Below are positions 13,563-20,693 of a stretch of 27,098 bases of DNA, piece after piece (position 1 is the first letter of the stretch; the number at the start of each line of letters is the position of its first letter). The notes under the pieces were generated by a model. It was not told the DNA's origin. It did not search any database and saw nothing but the letters and a program-made list of their open reading frames with translations. The stretch spans positions 1 to 27,098 of the IMG/VR virus record IMGVR_UViG_3300050821_002455. One strand, given 5' to 3'. Made by a program: the position numbers and the translations under genes. Source of the stretch: a virus.

Positions 13563-15652
13563 TCTCCGCCTTCGCCTAACTGATCCGGGGCCTGCTCAAA
13601 TTCCCTGCGAAGCAAATAGTCTCCGCCCTGATCGAGTGAGCGGTTGATCACGTCTCGGGCAATGCCTTCCTGTGTCTTTTGGGTTTGAAGTTGAGATTTG
13701 CCCTGCTGCTTCATTTGCTCCATCTGCATCTGCGCTTGAGCTTTGGCCTGTTCGCCCTGAGCCTTTTGGTTCTGCATCATCTGCGGCGTCATCTTCTTGA
13801 TCAGCGACTTACGATTGTGCAAGCCAATGGTTTCAAGCCACAAAAGTAACAGTTCTTTGATGTCCACATACTCTTCGTTTACCTGATTCAATTGCTGCTG
13901 AATCTGCGGATTGTCGAAGATTTGCGTGATGACAGGCAGCATCTGGGCTGCAAGTTTGCGCGAAGCCAGATGCGCCCCGGCCTTGACTCCAAACCTTACC
14001 CTGCCATCTAAAAACCCAGCTTCATCGAATTTGAATTCTTTGCCTAATTCGTCATCCAGAATATCCCGAATCATCCGGGAGCCATCTGGAGTCGTCATAA
14101 TGAAACGACGATTCAGCAAGTCAATCTGGTAGACCCAAGGTACGAAGACTTGATTGATAAAGTGCTCAAGAGGGCCTTGCATTCTTCCGGCTTGAGCGCC
14201 GATGACGCCAGCAGCTCCAGTAGCGTTACGAGTAGCAGAAGATCGTCCACTTGTACCCGGACCAGGCATTGCTCCTTGACTGAAAAGTTCGTTTGCTCCA
14301 CTTGCCGCCTCCGCCTTTGATTCTGAATTCTGAAGGAAAGTGAATAGTTCGCCTACTGGCAATCTAGGCATTTCGAGGGGGCCGATGGCTGCCCTCACAT
14401 CGCCCTTCACCTTGAGGAAAAGACCTTTACGGAACCTGACATTTTGGGAGGGCACATTCGCATCATCTGAGACCGCAAAAGGAGGGTCCAGTATCAACTG
14501 CAAAAGCTCTAGCCCAGCATTCTCCAGACCCTGCTGTAAGCGCTGATCAGTGCCCACCATCTTCCCCACGCCCAAACCATAAAAAGCCTTGATGCGGTTG
14601 TACCAGTTGGAAGAATAGTAGGGCAAAATGCCATAAGGATTCGGCCTGTTCTGGATTACTTTCTTGTTGTTGAGCACGGTAATGACTTTATGATTGTCCC
14701 AGCGTTCGAGACACATAAGACCCTGCTCGTAAGGATCATCCGAAGTTTCCATCCAGTCTGGCGCCCCTTGCCCCGCAATCGCCGGACTTCCGGGCGTTGT
14801 GTCCAGATTTCCCAGTTGCGCAGGCTGTTCTTTCGGGCTATCGAACCAAGACTTGATTTCCTCTTCGTCTTCCGTAAGGTACTCTGCATAGTTCTTGTCC
14901 TTTTTCAGTTCAAGAATGTCTGCCAGCGTCAGATAGAACTTGTCGATTACGAAGTTCGCTCTCCGAATGTCCCAGTGCTTGAGTTTTGGGTCAATCAGGA
15001 CATTGCGGAGTTCCCGGTTCTCAAAGAACGGCTTGATGACAACGCGAGCGTGCTTTACTTCCTTCCATGACCGCGAATCCCTTGTGTTGACGGTGACCGT
15101 CTGCCCTAGGGAGTTCTGCTGTGATATGGGTTGTCCGGCCTGCTCGTAAGTGTAGTATTCTTCCTCGACCGCCTTCAGTCCCCATTTGTAAATTCCCGTG
15201 CCGTGAAGAATAGTCTGAAAAAGACCGTCAGCCACTTCATTGGCAAATTCCATTTGGTCGAACTGGACTTTAATGACTGTAGATCGCGCTCTAACGACTT
15301 CAGAGTCGGTGCCCGGTCGGGCCTCTGCCTCAAAGCATTCATCGTTATAGAAGAGTCCTTCAATGAGGGTTGGGTGGATGGAATTAACGTGCTGCGCCAG
15401 TGTATAGCGGTTGACGGCTGGCTTCTGCTGTACTGTGCCTTCCCAAACGGAAAAAACCTTTGGCGAGTCGTACAGAATGTCGATTTGCCGCCAGTTCTCA
15501 TTCCACTGATTTGATTCGATCCAGGCTTGGGCATTTTGGGCATCGTTCTTTACTAGCTCCAGCGCAGCTTCAAGTTTTATCTCTTCGGGGGACGGCACCA
15601 TGGCCGTCGTAATCTTGATTCCCGGAAGGGCTTCAGTTTCTAGGATCGCCAT
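13559..15652 (-). CDS. Portal protein
   Basis: A 697-aa portal of the podovirus/N4-like kind. It follows the large terminase directly (TAATG overlap) and precedes scaffold and capsid, the standard order. The N-terminal part has a helical wing-like segment (about 27-60), then RYTLAQHVNSIHPTLIEGLF, a typical portal clip-and-wing entry segment. ILHGTGIYKWGLK (about 143-160) matches the 'l..G.gi.k' strand of portals. YGLGVGKMVGTDQRLQQG and the following helices (about 375-400) correspond to the stem/crown region. The C-terminus (about 625-675) is a Gln/Lys/Met-rich coiled coil, a common crown tail. It forms a dodecameric ring at one capsid vertex through which DNA enters and leaves. Confidence 0.85.
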   Translation of the reverse strand: MAILETEALPGIKITTAMVPSPEEIKLEAALELVKNDAQNAQAWIESNQWNENWRQIDILYDSPKVFSVWEGTVQQKPAVNRYTLAQHVNSIHPTLIEGLFYNDECFEAEARPGTDSEVVRARSTVIKVQFDQMEFANEVADGLFQTILHGTGIYKWGLKAVEEEYYTYEQAGQPISQQNSLGQTVTVNTRDSRSWKEVKHARVVIKPFFENRELRNVLIDPKLKHWDIRRANFVIDKFYLTLADILELKKDKNYAEYLTEDEEEIKSWFDSPKEQPAQLGNLDTTPGSPAIAGQGAPDWMETSDDPYEQGLMCLERWDNHKVITVLNNKKVIQNRPNPYGILPYYSSNWYNRIKAFYGLGVGKMVGTDQRLQQGLENAGLELLQLILDPPFAVSDDANVPSQNVRFRKGLFLKVKGDVRAAIGPLEMPRLPVGELFTFLQNSESKAEAASGANELFSQGAMPGPGTSGRSSATRNATGAAGVIGAQAGRMQGPLEHFINQVFVPWVYQIDLLNRRFIMTTPDGSRMIRDILDDELGKEFKFDEAGFLDGRVRFGVKAGAHLASRKLAAQMLPVITQIFDNPQIQQQLNQVNEEYVDIKELLLLWLETIGLHNRKSLIKKMTPQMMQNQKAQGEQAKAQAQMQMEQMKQQGKSQLQTQKTQEGIARDVINRSLDQGGDYLLRREFEQAPDQLGEGGE

Positions 15653-17442
15653 TAGTAATTCAGGGGGAGGCCCGTCATTTGGTCATAAAGGCGGGGTTCT
15701 TCGTTCGGTTCTTGCTGTTGCGGCTGATCAGCATTCCACAAGCCCTTGTCCCAATCTCCGCCGGGTGCATATTTGCCACGACCGAAAATCAGGCGTTCAA
15801 ACTCAGATTCCCTGAGTTCCTGCCACTGCTCTTTCACCACGTCTGCCGGGATGTTAATGACTGGAGCGCCAGAATACCGCTCTACGAGATGCGAAATTGC
15901 ATCAGGAATGTCATTGTGATAGCGGTTCAACTTCCCATCTCGCTTTGGCCCAATCTGCGTAAACTCTGCGATCAGGTCATCTGCGCATTCGATGGTATTC
16001 AAGAAGTGAATCCGCTTTTGGCTTACCCAAGGATGCAAAGCTGACATCCTGACGTACTTTTCATCATCCGTGTGGTGCCCAGCATTGAGCCAGTCGATAT
16101 TCAGCTCCACATTGAGCGTTTTAGCGGCACGCCAAAGAGTCTCAGTCATGCTGCCTTGAGCACCCTTGTCATCTTCGATCCCGGTGCGCTGAGGGCGGTA
16201 ATCCTTGATGGATTTGACGATCTTGAAGCACTTTTCCGAAAAGTCGAATCTGCCACGGATAACGTCAATGATCCACCATTCCCGGCGGTCGTCCAGCATC
16301 CCGATCGCTCCAACCGTGTAATCCCGGTAGTTCTTGATGGAGAAGGCCAAATCCCATGCGGCGAATGTGACGCCGTGTTTTGGCAAGGCCGTGTGATCGC
16401 AGAAACACGCTCTCAACATATCGGCGGTGAACTGCATTTCCGCCGCTTCTACGGGATTATTCAACTGCTGCGAAAAGAATATGCGGCGATTCTTGAATTT
16501 CTTCCGCAACGCCATATACGGAGCGCCTTCAGGGAAGAATAGGTCTACCTGATCTTCTCTGGGACAACCCTCGGTCTTGTAGTCAGGCTGCTCGTATGGC
16601 TTGCCCTTCAGCCACCAGCAAGGGCGGCACATATACTTTAGGCCGTCATTCTCGTAATCTCCGTACAGCTCGATGATTCCATGATCAGCGGCATGAACCC
16701 CGTAGGGGTCTTGGGGATGATAACGAGTGGCCACGGTATGCCTGAAACCGTAGTTCATCACCAACTCAAAGATCATATCCATACGGTCTTTGAGCTTTTC
16801 AAGCTGGTTCCCTGACTCTGAGTTCCTGTCGGAGATGGGATCATCGTAGTCGATGATGTCGCAGTGCCAGCCGGAAGATGTGCCGCTCATGCTGATTACG
16901 CCGGCAGTCGGGTCTTTCTCAACCAGGTTCTGCGGCAAGGATGCGCGGGCGGGGGTCACATATTCCCCGATGTTCGCCTCCGTTTCATTCAAGCAGTGCT
17001 CAGGAAAGAGAAGTTGGAATTCTGTCGGCCTACCACCTTCCAATAGGTTGGTTTCTGGGTTGCGCTCGGCATTCCCCCTGATGGTGAAGTAGTTTGTCAG
17101 TTGGTTGATGAAAGCTGTAGCCAGTTCTTTTTCTGCGGTGACCGTCAAGATGCGAATTTCCGGGTAGCAGCCAATCCATTGCAGGTTGTCGATTACTTTG
17201 ATGCTGGATTTGTAGGTTTCTCGTGGCACCAACTGCATTCTGTCGTGCGAGCCTTTGTAGGATTCCGCAAAGGTTTTGAAGCGCATTGACGGGTCTTTCT
17301 GGACATAGAACTCGCACATCAACTGATGCGTGCCGGGAACAAAGTCCTTGTGGAGCACTTCTTTCCCCAAAAAGTAGAGGTCAACCTGACATTTGTACTT
17401 TAGCTTGGCCCACTGCTCGGGCGTGAAGTCAGAACGTTTCAA
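15652..17442 (-). CDS. terL: Terminase large subunit (ATPase-nuclease)
   Basis: A 596-aa packaging motor with an ATPase half and a nuclease half. Walker A is LVPRETYKSS (residues 71-80), a form without the usual glycines but with the Lys-Ser. Walker B is IIDYDDP (196-202). NYGFRHTVATRYHPQDP (about 230-246) suits the coupling motif. QQLNNPVE precedes the nuclease domain. RNase H-like nuclease acidic residues are AAWDLAF (Asp 364), IEDDKG (422-427) and DIPDAISH (511-518). The start is a TTG (17440-17442) overlapping the upstream TGA; no ATG or GTG lies upstream before a stop, and a start at the next Met would remove the conserved N-terminus. No small terminase gene is recognised, although the three genes upstream are candidates. 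Confidence 0.87.
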   Translation of the reverse strand: MKRSDFTPEQWAKLKYKCQVDLYFLGKEVLHKDFVPGTHQLMCEFYVQKDPSMRFKTFAESYKGSHDRMQLVPRETYKSSIKVIDNLQWIGCYPEIRILTVTAEKELATAFINQLTNYFTIRGNAERNPETNLLEGGRPTEFQLLFPEHCLNETEANIGEYVTPARASLPQNLVEKDPTAGVISMSGTSSGWHCDIIDYDDPISDRNSESGNQLEKLKDRMDMIFELVMNYGFRHTVATRYHPQDPYGVHAADHGIIELYGDYENDGLKYMCRPCWWLKGKPYEQPDYKTEGCPREDQVDLFFPEGAPYMALRKKFKNRRIFFSQQLNNPVEAAEMQFTADMLRACFCDHTALPKHGVTFAAWDLAFSIKNYRDYTVGAIGMLDDRREWWIIDVIRGRFDFSEKCFKIVKSIKDYRPQRTGIEDDKGAQGSMTETLWRAAKTLNVELNIDWLNAGHHTDDEKYVRMSALHPWVSQKRIHFLNTIECADDLIAEFTQIGPKRDGKLNRYHNDIPDAISHLVERYSGAPVINIPADVVKEQWQELRESEFERLIFGRGKYAPGGDWDKGLWNADQPQQQEPNEEPRLYDQMTGLPLNY

Positions 17443-17822
17443 TGGGAGTGTCCAAAATTTTGGGCGAAGATGCCCATACGCTTTACGTGCAAGTTTCCAG
17501 AGTTGGCAGCCTGAGCTTTGATAGACTCGGGCAGTTTGTCAGAATCAGAACCAGACCATCCGTGCTTACGCGCCCACTGATGCAAGCCGCCTTTTCTGAG
17601 ATGGAAAGCTGAACGGTAATGTGAGTTGCGCTTGGCTGTCACTACGGCTTCTCCTTTGTGAAGTTTGTACGGCCCGGTAGTTGGAACGTAATCTGTCCCG
17701 TTTGCAAAACTTGCTAGTACTGGCCTAGCGGGTACACCGCCTTGCGCGGGAGAACCGAAAGGATCGCCTTCCCTTCTGGCCACCGGGCCACCTTGCATCC
17801 CTCCACCGTTGAATCCCAGCAT
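17439..17822 (-). CDS. Small basic protein with tape-measure-type GTDYVP..GPY.LHKGE motif
   Basis: A 127-aa protein with a strong SD (GGGAGGG). The N-terminus is Gly-rich, then FANGTDYVPTTGPYKLHKGE (about 39-58). This motif usually sits at the C-terminal end of phage tail tape-measure or minor structural proteins and here stands alone. It is followed by KRNSHYRSAFHLRKGGL, a segment shared with the two upstream genes. The C-terminus is rich in Gly, Ser, Lys and His. It abuts the large terminase, so a small-terminase-like or head-completion role is possible, but the domain suggests a structural origin. The function is unknown. Confidence 0.55.
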   Translation of the reverse strand: MLGFNGGGMQGGPVARREGDPFGSPAQGGVPARPVLASFANGTDYVPTTGPYKLHKGEAVVTAKRNSHYRSAFHLRKGGLHQWARKHGWSGSDSDKLPESIKAQAANSGNLHVKRMGIFAQNFGHSH

Positions 17823-18385
17823 TAGGTTTCCCTCCCGCCAATGTTCGTTGTCTTGATCTTTGCTGGCACGCCATCTTCCGGGATGGGCGAAGTCTCAAAG
17901 TTCCTAGCTTCTGGATTGTTCCTTGAAGGCAGTGGCGCAATCATCGGCTTGCCTTCAGGATGGTGTTTGAATTTGGGCAGATCGGAAGTCTTGGAAATCG
18001 AAGTCTCGCCATCGGGATGATCGAGGGGCGTGCTCGGATTCCTTTGGGCGGTTCTCTGGTGCGAAGGCAGCCTGCTTTCATTCCTGTCTGACGCATGCTT
18101 TGATTTGGGCAGCGGCGAATCATTTCTGCCAGAATGCTCGTGGCTCGTGATTTCATCCTTTGGCGCTACGACTTTCGGCTCCGGTTTTTCCCAGTATGCC
18201 TGCTTTGAGACTTGCGGCTTGGGAGGTAATGGGCTGTCGCTTCGCCCCGCACCTTCATCGGGAGATCGTTCTTGAATATGGGCAGAATACTTGTGCTCAT
18301 CGAAGCCATAGGGCCCAGAAGGTTTTGGCCTGGTATCTTCGCCCATGCGAGCTTTGAAGGCAGCGCGGTAATGTGATTGGCGCAT
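17822..18385 (-). CDS. Hydrophilic protein with repeated R[SN][DE]S.LP motif
   Basis: A 187-aa, very hydrophilic, Pro/Ser/Lys/His-rich and probably unfolded protein. Its ATG overlaps the upstream stop as TAATG, with AAGG 6 nt before it. Three spaced copies of a short motif occur: GRSDSPLP (about 47-54), GRNDSPLP (about 86-93) and DRNESRLP (about 99-106), with looser PLPSRN near 150. The N-terminus (SHYRAAFKARMG) matches a segment of the neighbouring genes. Such low-complexity repeats may be short binding sites. No fold or enzyme is visible. Confidence 0.5.
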   Translation of the reverse strand: MRQSHYRAAFKARMGEDTRPKPSGPYGFDEHKYSAHIQERSPDEGAGRSDSPLPPKPQVSKQAYWEKPEPKVVAPKDEITSHEHSGRNDSPLPKSKHASDRNESRLPSHQRTAQRNPSTPLDHPDGETSISKTSDLPKFKHHPEGKPMIAPLPSRNNPEARNFETSPIPEDGVPAKIKTTNIGGRET

Positions 18386-18561
18386 TAGGAGCCTTTTCGA
18401 GCCGTGTGGATTTTGCGATAAAGCGAATTGCGTTTGCCGACGTGTTCAGGCATGTTTTTGGTTCCCTTAGTCGCAGCATCCCATTCGGCCAAGCCTTTCT
18501 TGCCAAGAATCTCAGGATGTTCGTGCATGTATCCCTCTTGCGCTAATGACTTGAATGGCAT
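18385..18561 (-). CDS. 58-aa small phage protein (MPFKS.AQ type)
   Basis: A 58-aa gene below common ORF length limits. It reads MPFKSLAQEGYMHEHPEI, then a Trp/Lys middle, NMPEHVGK and KRNSLYRKIHTARKGS. The opening MPFKS-x-AQ plus Tyr-Met and the later MPEHV resemble a common small protein near head/terminase genes of many phages ('MPFKSkAQrryM.akhP......W...t...k.LP.hv'); its function is not settled. The start is 2 nt after the upstream stop, and the stop overlaps the next start as TAATG. The basic C-terminus shares the RNS.YR...RKG pattern with the two genes downstream. Confidence 0.7.
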   Translation of the reverse strand: MPFKSLAQEGYMHEHPEILGKKGLAEWDAATKGTKNMPEHVGKRNSLYRKIHTARKGS

Positions 18562-18563
18562 AA

Positions 18564-18749
18564 CTACCAGTCCGTTTCGTCCCGCTCATGCTTCGGTACT
18601 GAGTGGGTATTTGACGATGGCCTGTTGAGATCAATCGGTGGGAATTGCTTCTTCAGGCGCTGGTGCAAATGTTCATGTGCGCCTTCGATTTGCTGGTGAT
18701 GTACAGAACTGGAAATGTCACAATCTCCACTGGCTCGTTCTTGTTTCAT
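18564..18749 (-). CDS. 61-aa hydrophilic protein of unknown function
   Basis: ATG at 18749 with a good SD (TAGGAG, 5 nt before). It is His/Glu/Gln/Lys-rich: a probable helix IEGAHEHLHQRLKKQF is followed by an extended Pro/Asn/Ser/His tail. Its stop lies 2 nt before the 58-aa gene, so it is coupled with that gene. No family is recognised. Confidence 0.6.
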   Translation of the reverse strand: MKQERASGDCDISSSVHHQQIEGAHEHLHQRLKKQFPPIDLNRPSSNTHSVPKHERDETDW

Positions 18750-18757
18750 GGCAACTC

Positions 18758-19042
18758 CTAGGTCGTAACAATCGGGTAGTTGGGGTTAATATTCAACAAA
18801 GACTCCAGAGCCTCAAGCCTCACCACCAGTTGGTTCATGCAGTCTGCCGTTTCTCCGGCATCGGCGAAATATCCCACCCGGCCAAATGTCGTGTAATTCC
18901 CTTGTGGAGTTCCAGGTGGGGGCGTGACGCCAAGCGTAGGCGGAGTTACCGCGTTGACCTTCGGATTCACGTTGGTCGGCCCGATGGTCTTTCCCGTGAA
19001 GATATTGCCAGGCTGCCCTGGCGTGTATGAAATCAATGGCAT
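18758..19042 (-). CDS. 94-aa protein of unknown function
   Basis: A longer frame exists upstream, but I place the start at the ATG (19040-19042): GGAGG lies 6 nt before it, in the last codons of the His-rich gene, and the longer version would overlap that gene by more than 150 nt. The protein is Pro/Gly/Thr-rich and extended for residues 1-55 (LISYTPGQPGNIFTGKTIG, LGVTPPPGTPQGNYTTFG), then a helix (about 60-85; CMNQLVVRLEALESLLN). A flexible arm plus an oligomerising helix would fit a minor structural protein. No function can be named. Confidence 0.6.
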   Translation of the reverse strand: MPLISYTPGQPGNIFTGKTIGPTNVNPKVNAVTPPTLGVTPPPGTPQGNYTTFGRVGYFADAGETADCMNQLVVRLEALESLLNINPNYPIVTT

Positions 19043-19043
19043 C

Positions 19044-19427
19044 TTACGCCTCCATGTGGCTTTCGCCTTCGCCCTGCCCACCACCGGGATGCGATTCAGC
19101 CGTAGGTCCACTACCGCCAGCGTGTTCGCCAGTTCCAGAGTCAGCCTCTGCCTCCCCGTCGTTGGGCGTTCCCATGTGCTCTTCCATGTGGTCGTGCACG
19201 GTATCAAGGTCATGGGCCATGTGCTCAGTCGGAGGTTCTACTCCGCCATGATGCAGGGTGACGTGATAGCCGCCGTGCATCTCTTTGACGTGCATTTCTT
19301 TCATCACTTTCTGCTTGTGGACAGGCCCCGGACCTTTCCCGCTTACTCCCTTTACGGGGCCATGAACCAGAGCATGATTCATAAGCTCAAATTCCGATGC
19401 CGATGATGGTGCTTTATGTGTTTCCAT
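19044..19427 (-). CDS. His-rich protein, possible metal binding
   Basis: A 127-aa protein with about 17 His. The dense cluster (residues about 40-85) reads VMKEMHVKEMHGGYHVTLHH then TEHMAHDLDTVHDHMEEHMG. The first part (IH/MH plus HGG-Y-HVT-HH) is a small beta hairpin pattern seen in unnamed phage proteins of similar size, followed by a helix of His-Asp-Met-Glu. The C-terminus is Gly/Glu/Ser-rich and disordered. An AAGGA lies 5 nt before the ATG. The start is nested 14 nt inside the end of the GNAT-like gene. Metal binding is suggested by composition; the biological role is unknown. Confidence 0.6.
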   Translation of the reverse strand: METHKAPSSASEFELMNHALVHGPVKGVSGKGPGPVHKQKVMKEMHVKEMHGGYHVTLHHGGVEPPTEHMAHDLDTVHDHMEEHMGTPNDGEAEADSGTGEHAGGSGPTAESHPGGGQGEGESHMEA

Positions 19428-19839
19428 TTGATTCCTTTCCCAAGAGCAGTTCGTAATCGTTGCTTCCTGCTATCTGTCGGAAGCCAAACCTTTCGCAGAA
19501 TCGAATCAGGGCAGACGACGTGCTTTCAAATACCAGGCGTGCAACTTTGCCGCTCATCAACACTCTTTCTTTGAAAATGGGCCAGCCGTTACGAAGCGTA
19601 ATCGCAGAATATCTGCGGTTCGGTCCAAACTGAATGTGCAGCCGAACAGTGCCGCAAGACTCAGGATCAAGGCGCAGGTAAAGCCCCGGTCCCTGGTCAG
19701 CTTCGAGTACCATTGCCAGTTTGTCGTTGGCATAAAAGAAATCAGGGGAAAGGCCAGCATGTTCAGGATCGGCTTTGATCCACTCTGCCAGAATCGTTTT
19801 ATCGGACTCCAAAAGCCTGCGGAATCCAATAGTCTGCAC
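19414..19839 (-). CDS. GNAT-like acyltransferase-fold protein
   Basis: A 141-aa protein from a GTG (19837-19839) overlapping the upstream TAG. The order is beta strands and helices (YLRLDPESCGTVRLHIQFGP about 53-72, then KVARLVFESTSSALIRFCERFGFR about 98-121). The ending 'l.FeS.s..Li.Fc.rfGF......dYeLll' matches the C-terminal part of GNAT acetyltransferase folds that phages carry near virion genes. The classic acetyl-CoA P-loop (R/Q-x-x-G-x-G/A) is not evident, so the domain may be degenerate or structural rather than enzymatic. Substrate unknown. Confidence 0.5.
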   Translation of the reverse strand: MQTIGFRRLLESDKTILAEWIKADPEHAGLSPDFFYANDKLAMVLEADQGPGLYLRLDPESCGTVRLHIQFGPNRRYSAITLRNGWPIFKERVLMSGKVARLVFESTSSALIRFCERFGFRQIAGSNDYELLLGKESNGNT

Positions 19840-20693
19840 TACGTCTGCTCTGCAAGCAAATTCAATTCATAGATCATTGCCGTAGTCCCAACCGAAGCCT
19901 GCCCAAACGAATAGGAAATCGTGCTTCCCGGCAGGCAGTTGATGAATACAGGCAATCCGAGCAATCCGGTAGCGGTGCTGTTGCCGTTCAATGCAACTCC
20001 GCCACTCTTCAGGCCTCCAGAGAAAGTACTGAAAAACGGCATCGAGACGCTCTGTGCGGTTCCGTCCGCGTCCGTGTAATAGAACGTCATCGGCCCTAGA
20101 ACAGAACTGTTTGTCGCAGGCGTCGTGACTTTGGCGTTCCAGGAAAGCCTGATCTTGCCATTACTGGTTGAAAGCAGGGTGAGTAAAGTGGTTTCCGGGA
20201 TTGGCCCAGTCTGCCCGGTAAGAGCCAGGTTCACCAGCTCATAGGGCATCCCTTGGGCAATCAAGGTTCCAAGGATGACGATATTGCCTGCAATAGTCTG
20301 CGTGCCCGAAGCTGATCCATTGAGCAGTACCGGATTGGGCAGGGCGACAGTCGGGGTAAACGACATAATCGTTATTGAGCCGAGATCAACTGGAGAAATG
20401 CCTGCGATGATCCAGATTTCCGGGCCGCGTACCAGTGCGCCATTGGCGTTGTAGAGATTGGCGATGTAAAACGTTCCGGGATACGGAGTGAGTTGGTCAT
20501 TTTGCCATAGCGGAGTAGGATTTGGAACACTGCCGAAGGCATTGAGTGCGATGACATTAGGGATCGCCGGAACGATCTGCCCATCAGTGTTATTTTGGGC
20601 AGGGCTGCTGAGTTGGAGCGAAAGACTTCCGAGGGCGAGAACATTGCCTTGAACATCTTGGAACGATCCGCCCTGAATCGAGCCGATGGCCAT
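19839..20693 (-). CDS. Tail fibre-like structural protein
   Basis: A 284-aa, Gly/Ser/Thr/Asn-rich, beta-strand-rich protein. ATG directly follows the stop of the 343-aa gene, with no clear SD. Residues about 10-110 form a beta-sandwich-like domain (FQDVQGNVLALGSLSLQLSS, then NDQLTPYPGTFYIANLYNA, GALVRGPEIWII), resembling transthyretin/carboxypeptidase-regulatory-like domains on phage and surface proteins. The C-terminal half is a beta-rich region (FYYTDADGTAQSVSMPFF) that could form a fibre shaft or trimer. It probably belongs to the host-binding apparatus; this is from fold style and neighbours. Confidence 0.5.
   Translation of the reverse strand: MAIGSIQGGSFQDVQGNVLALGSLSLQLSSPAQNNTDGQIVPAIPNVIALNAFGSVPNPTPLWQNDQLTPYPGTFYIANLYNANGALVRGPEIWIIAGISPVDLGSITIMSFTPTVALPNPVLLNGSASGTQTIAGNIVILGTLIAQGMPYELVNLALTGQTGPIPETTLLTLLSTSNGKIRLSWNAKVTTPATNSSVLGPMTFYYTDADGTAQSVSMPFFSTFSGGLKSGGVALNGNSTATGLLGLPVFINCLPGSTISYSFGQASVGTTAMIYELNLLAEQT

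Noticed and set aside
16072-16542. 156-codon plus-strand frame opposite the terminase
   Set aside because: Lies wholly inside the well-supported terminase gene and has no recognisable domain or placement as a gene.
18758-19213. 151-aa version of the 94-aa gene
   Set aside because: It would overlap the His-rich gene by about 170 nt; the ATG at 19042 has a perfect GGAGG.
18924-19406. 160-codon plus-strand frame
   Set aside because: It crosses two minus-strand genes with clear starts and SDs; its sequence looks like antisense of the His-rich gene (Val/Leu/Ser).
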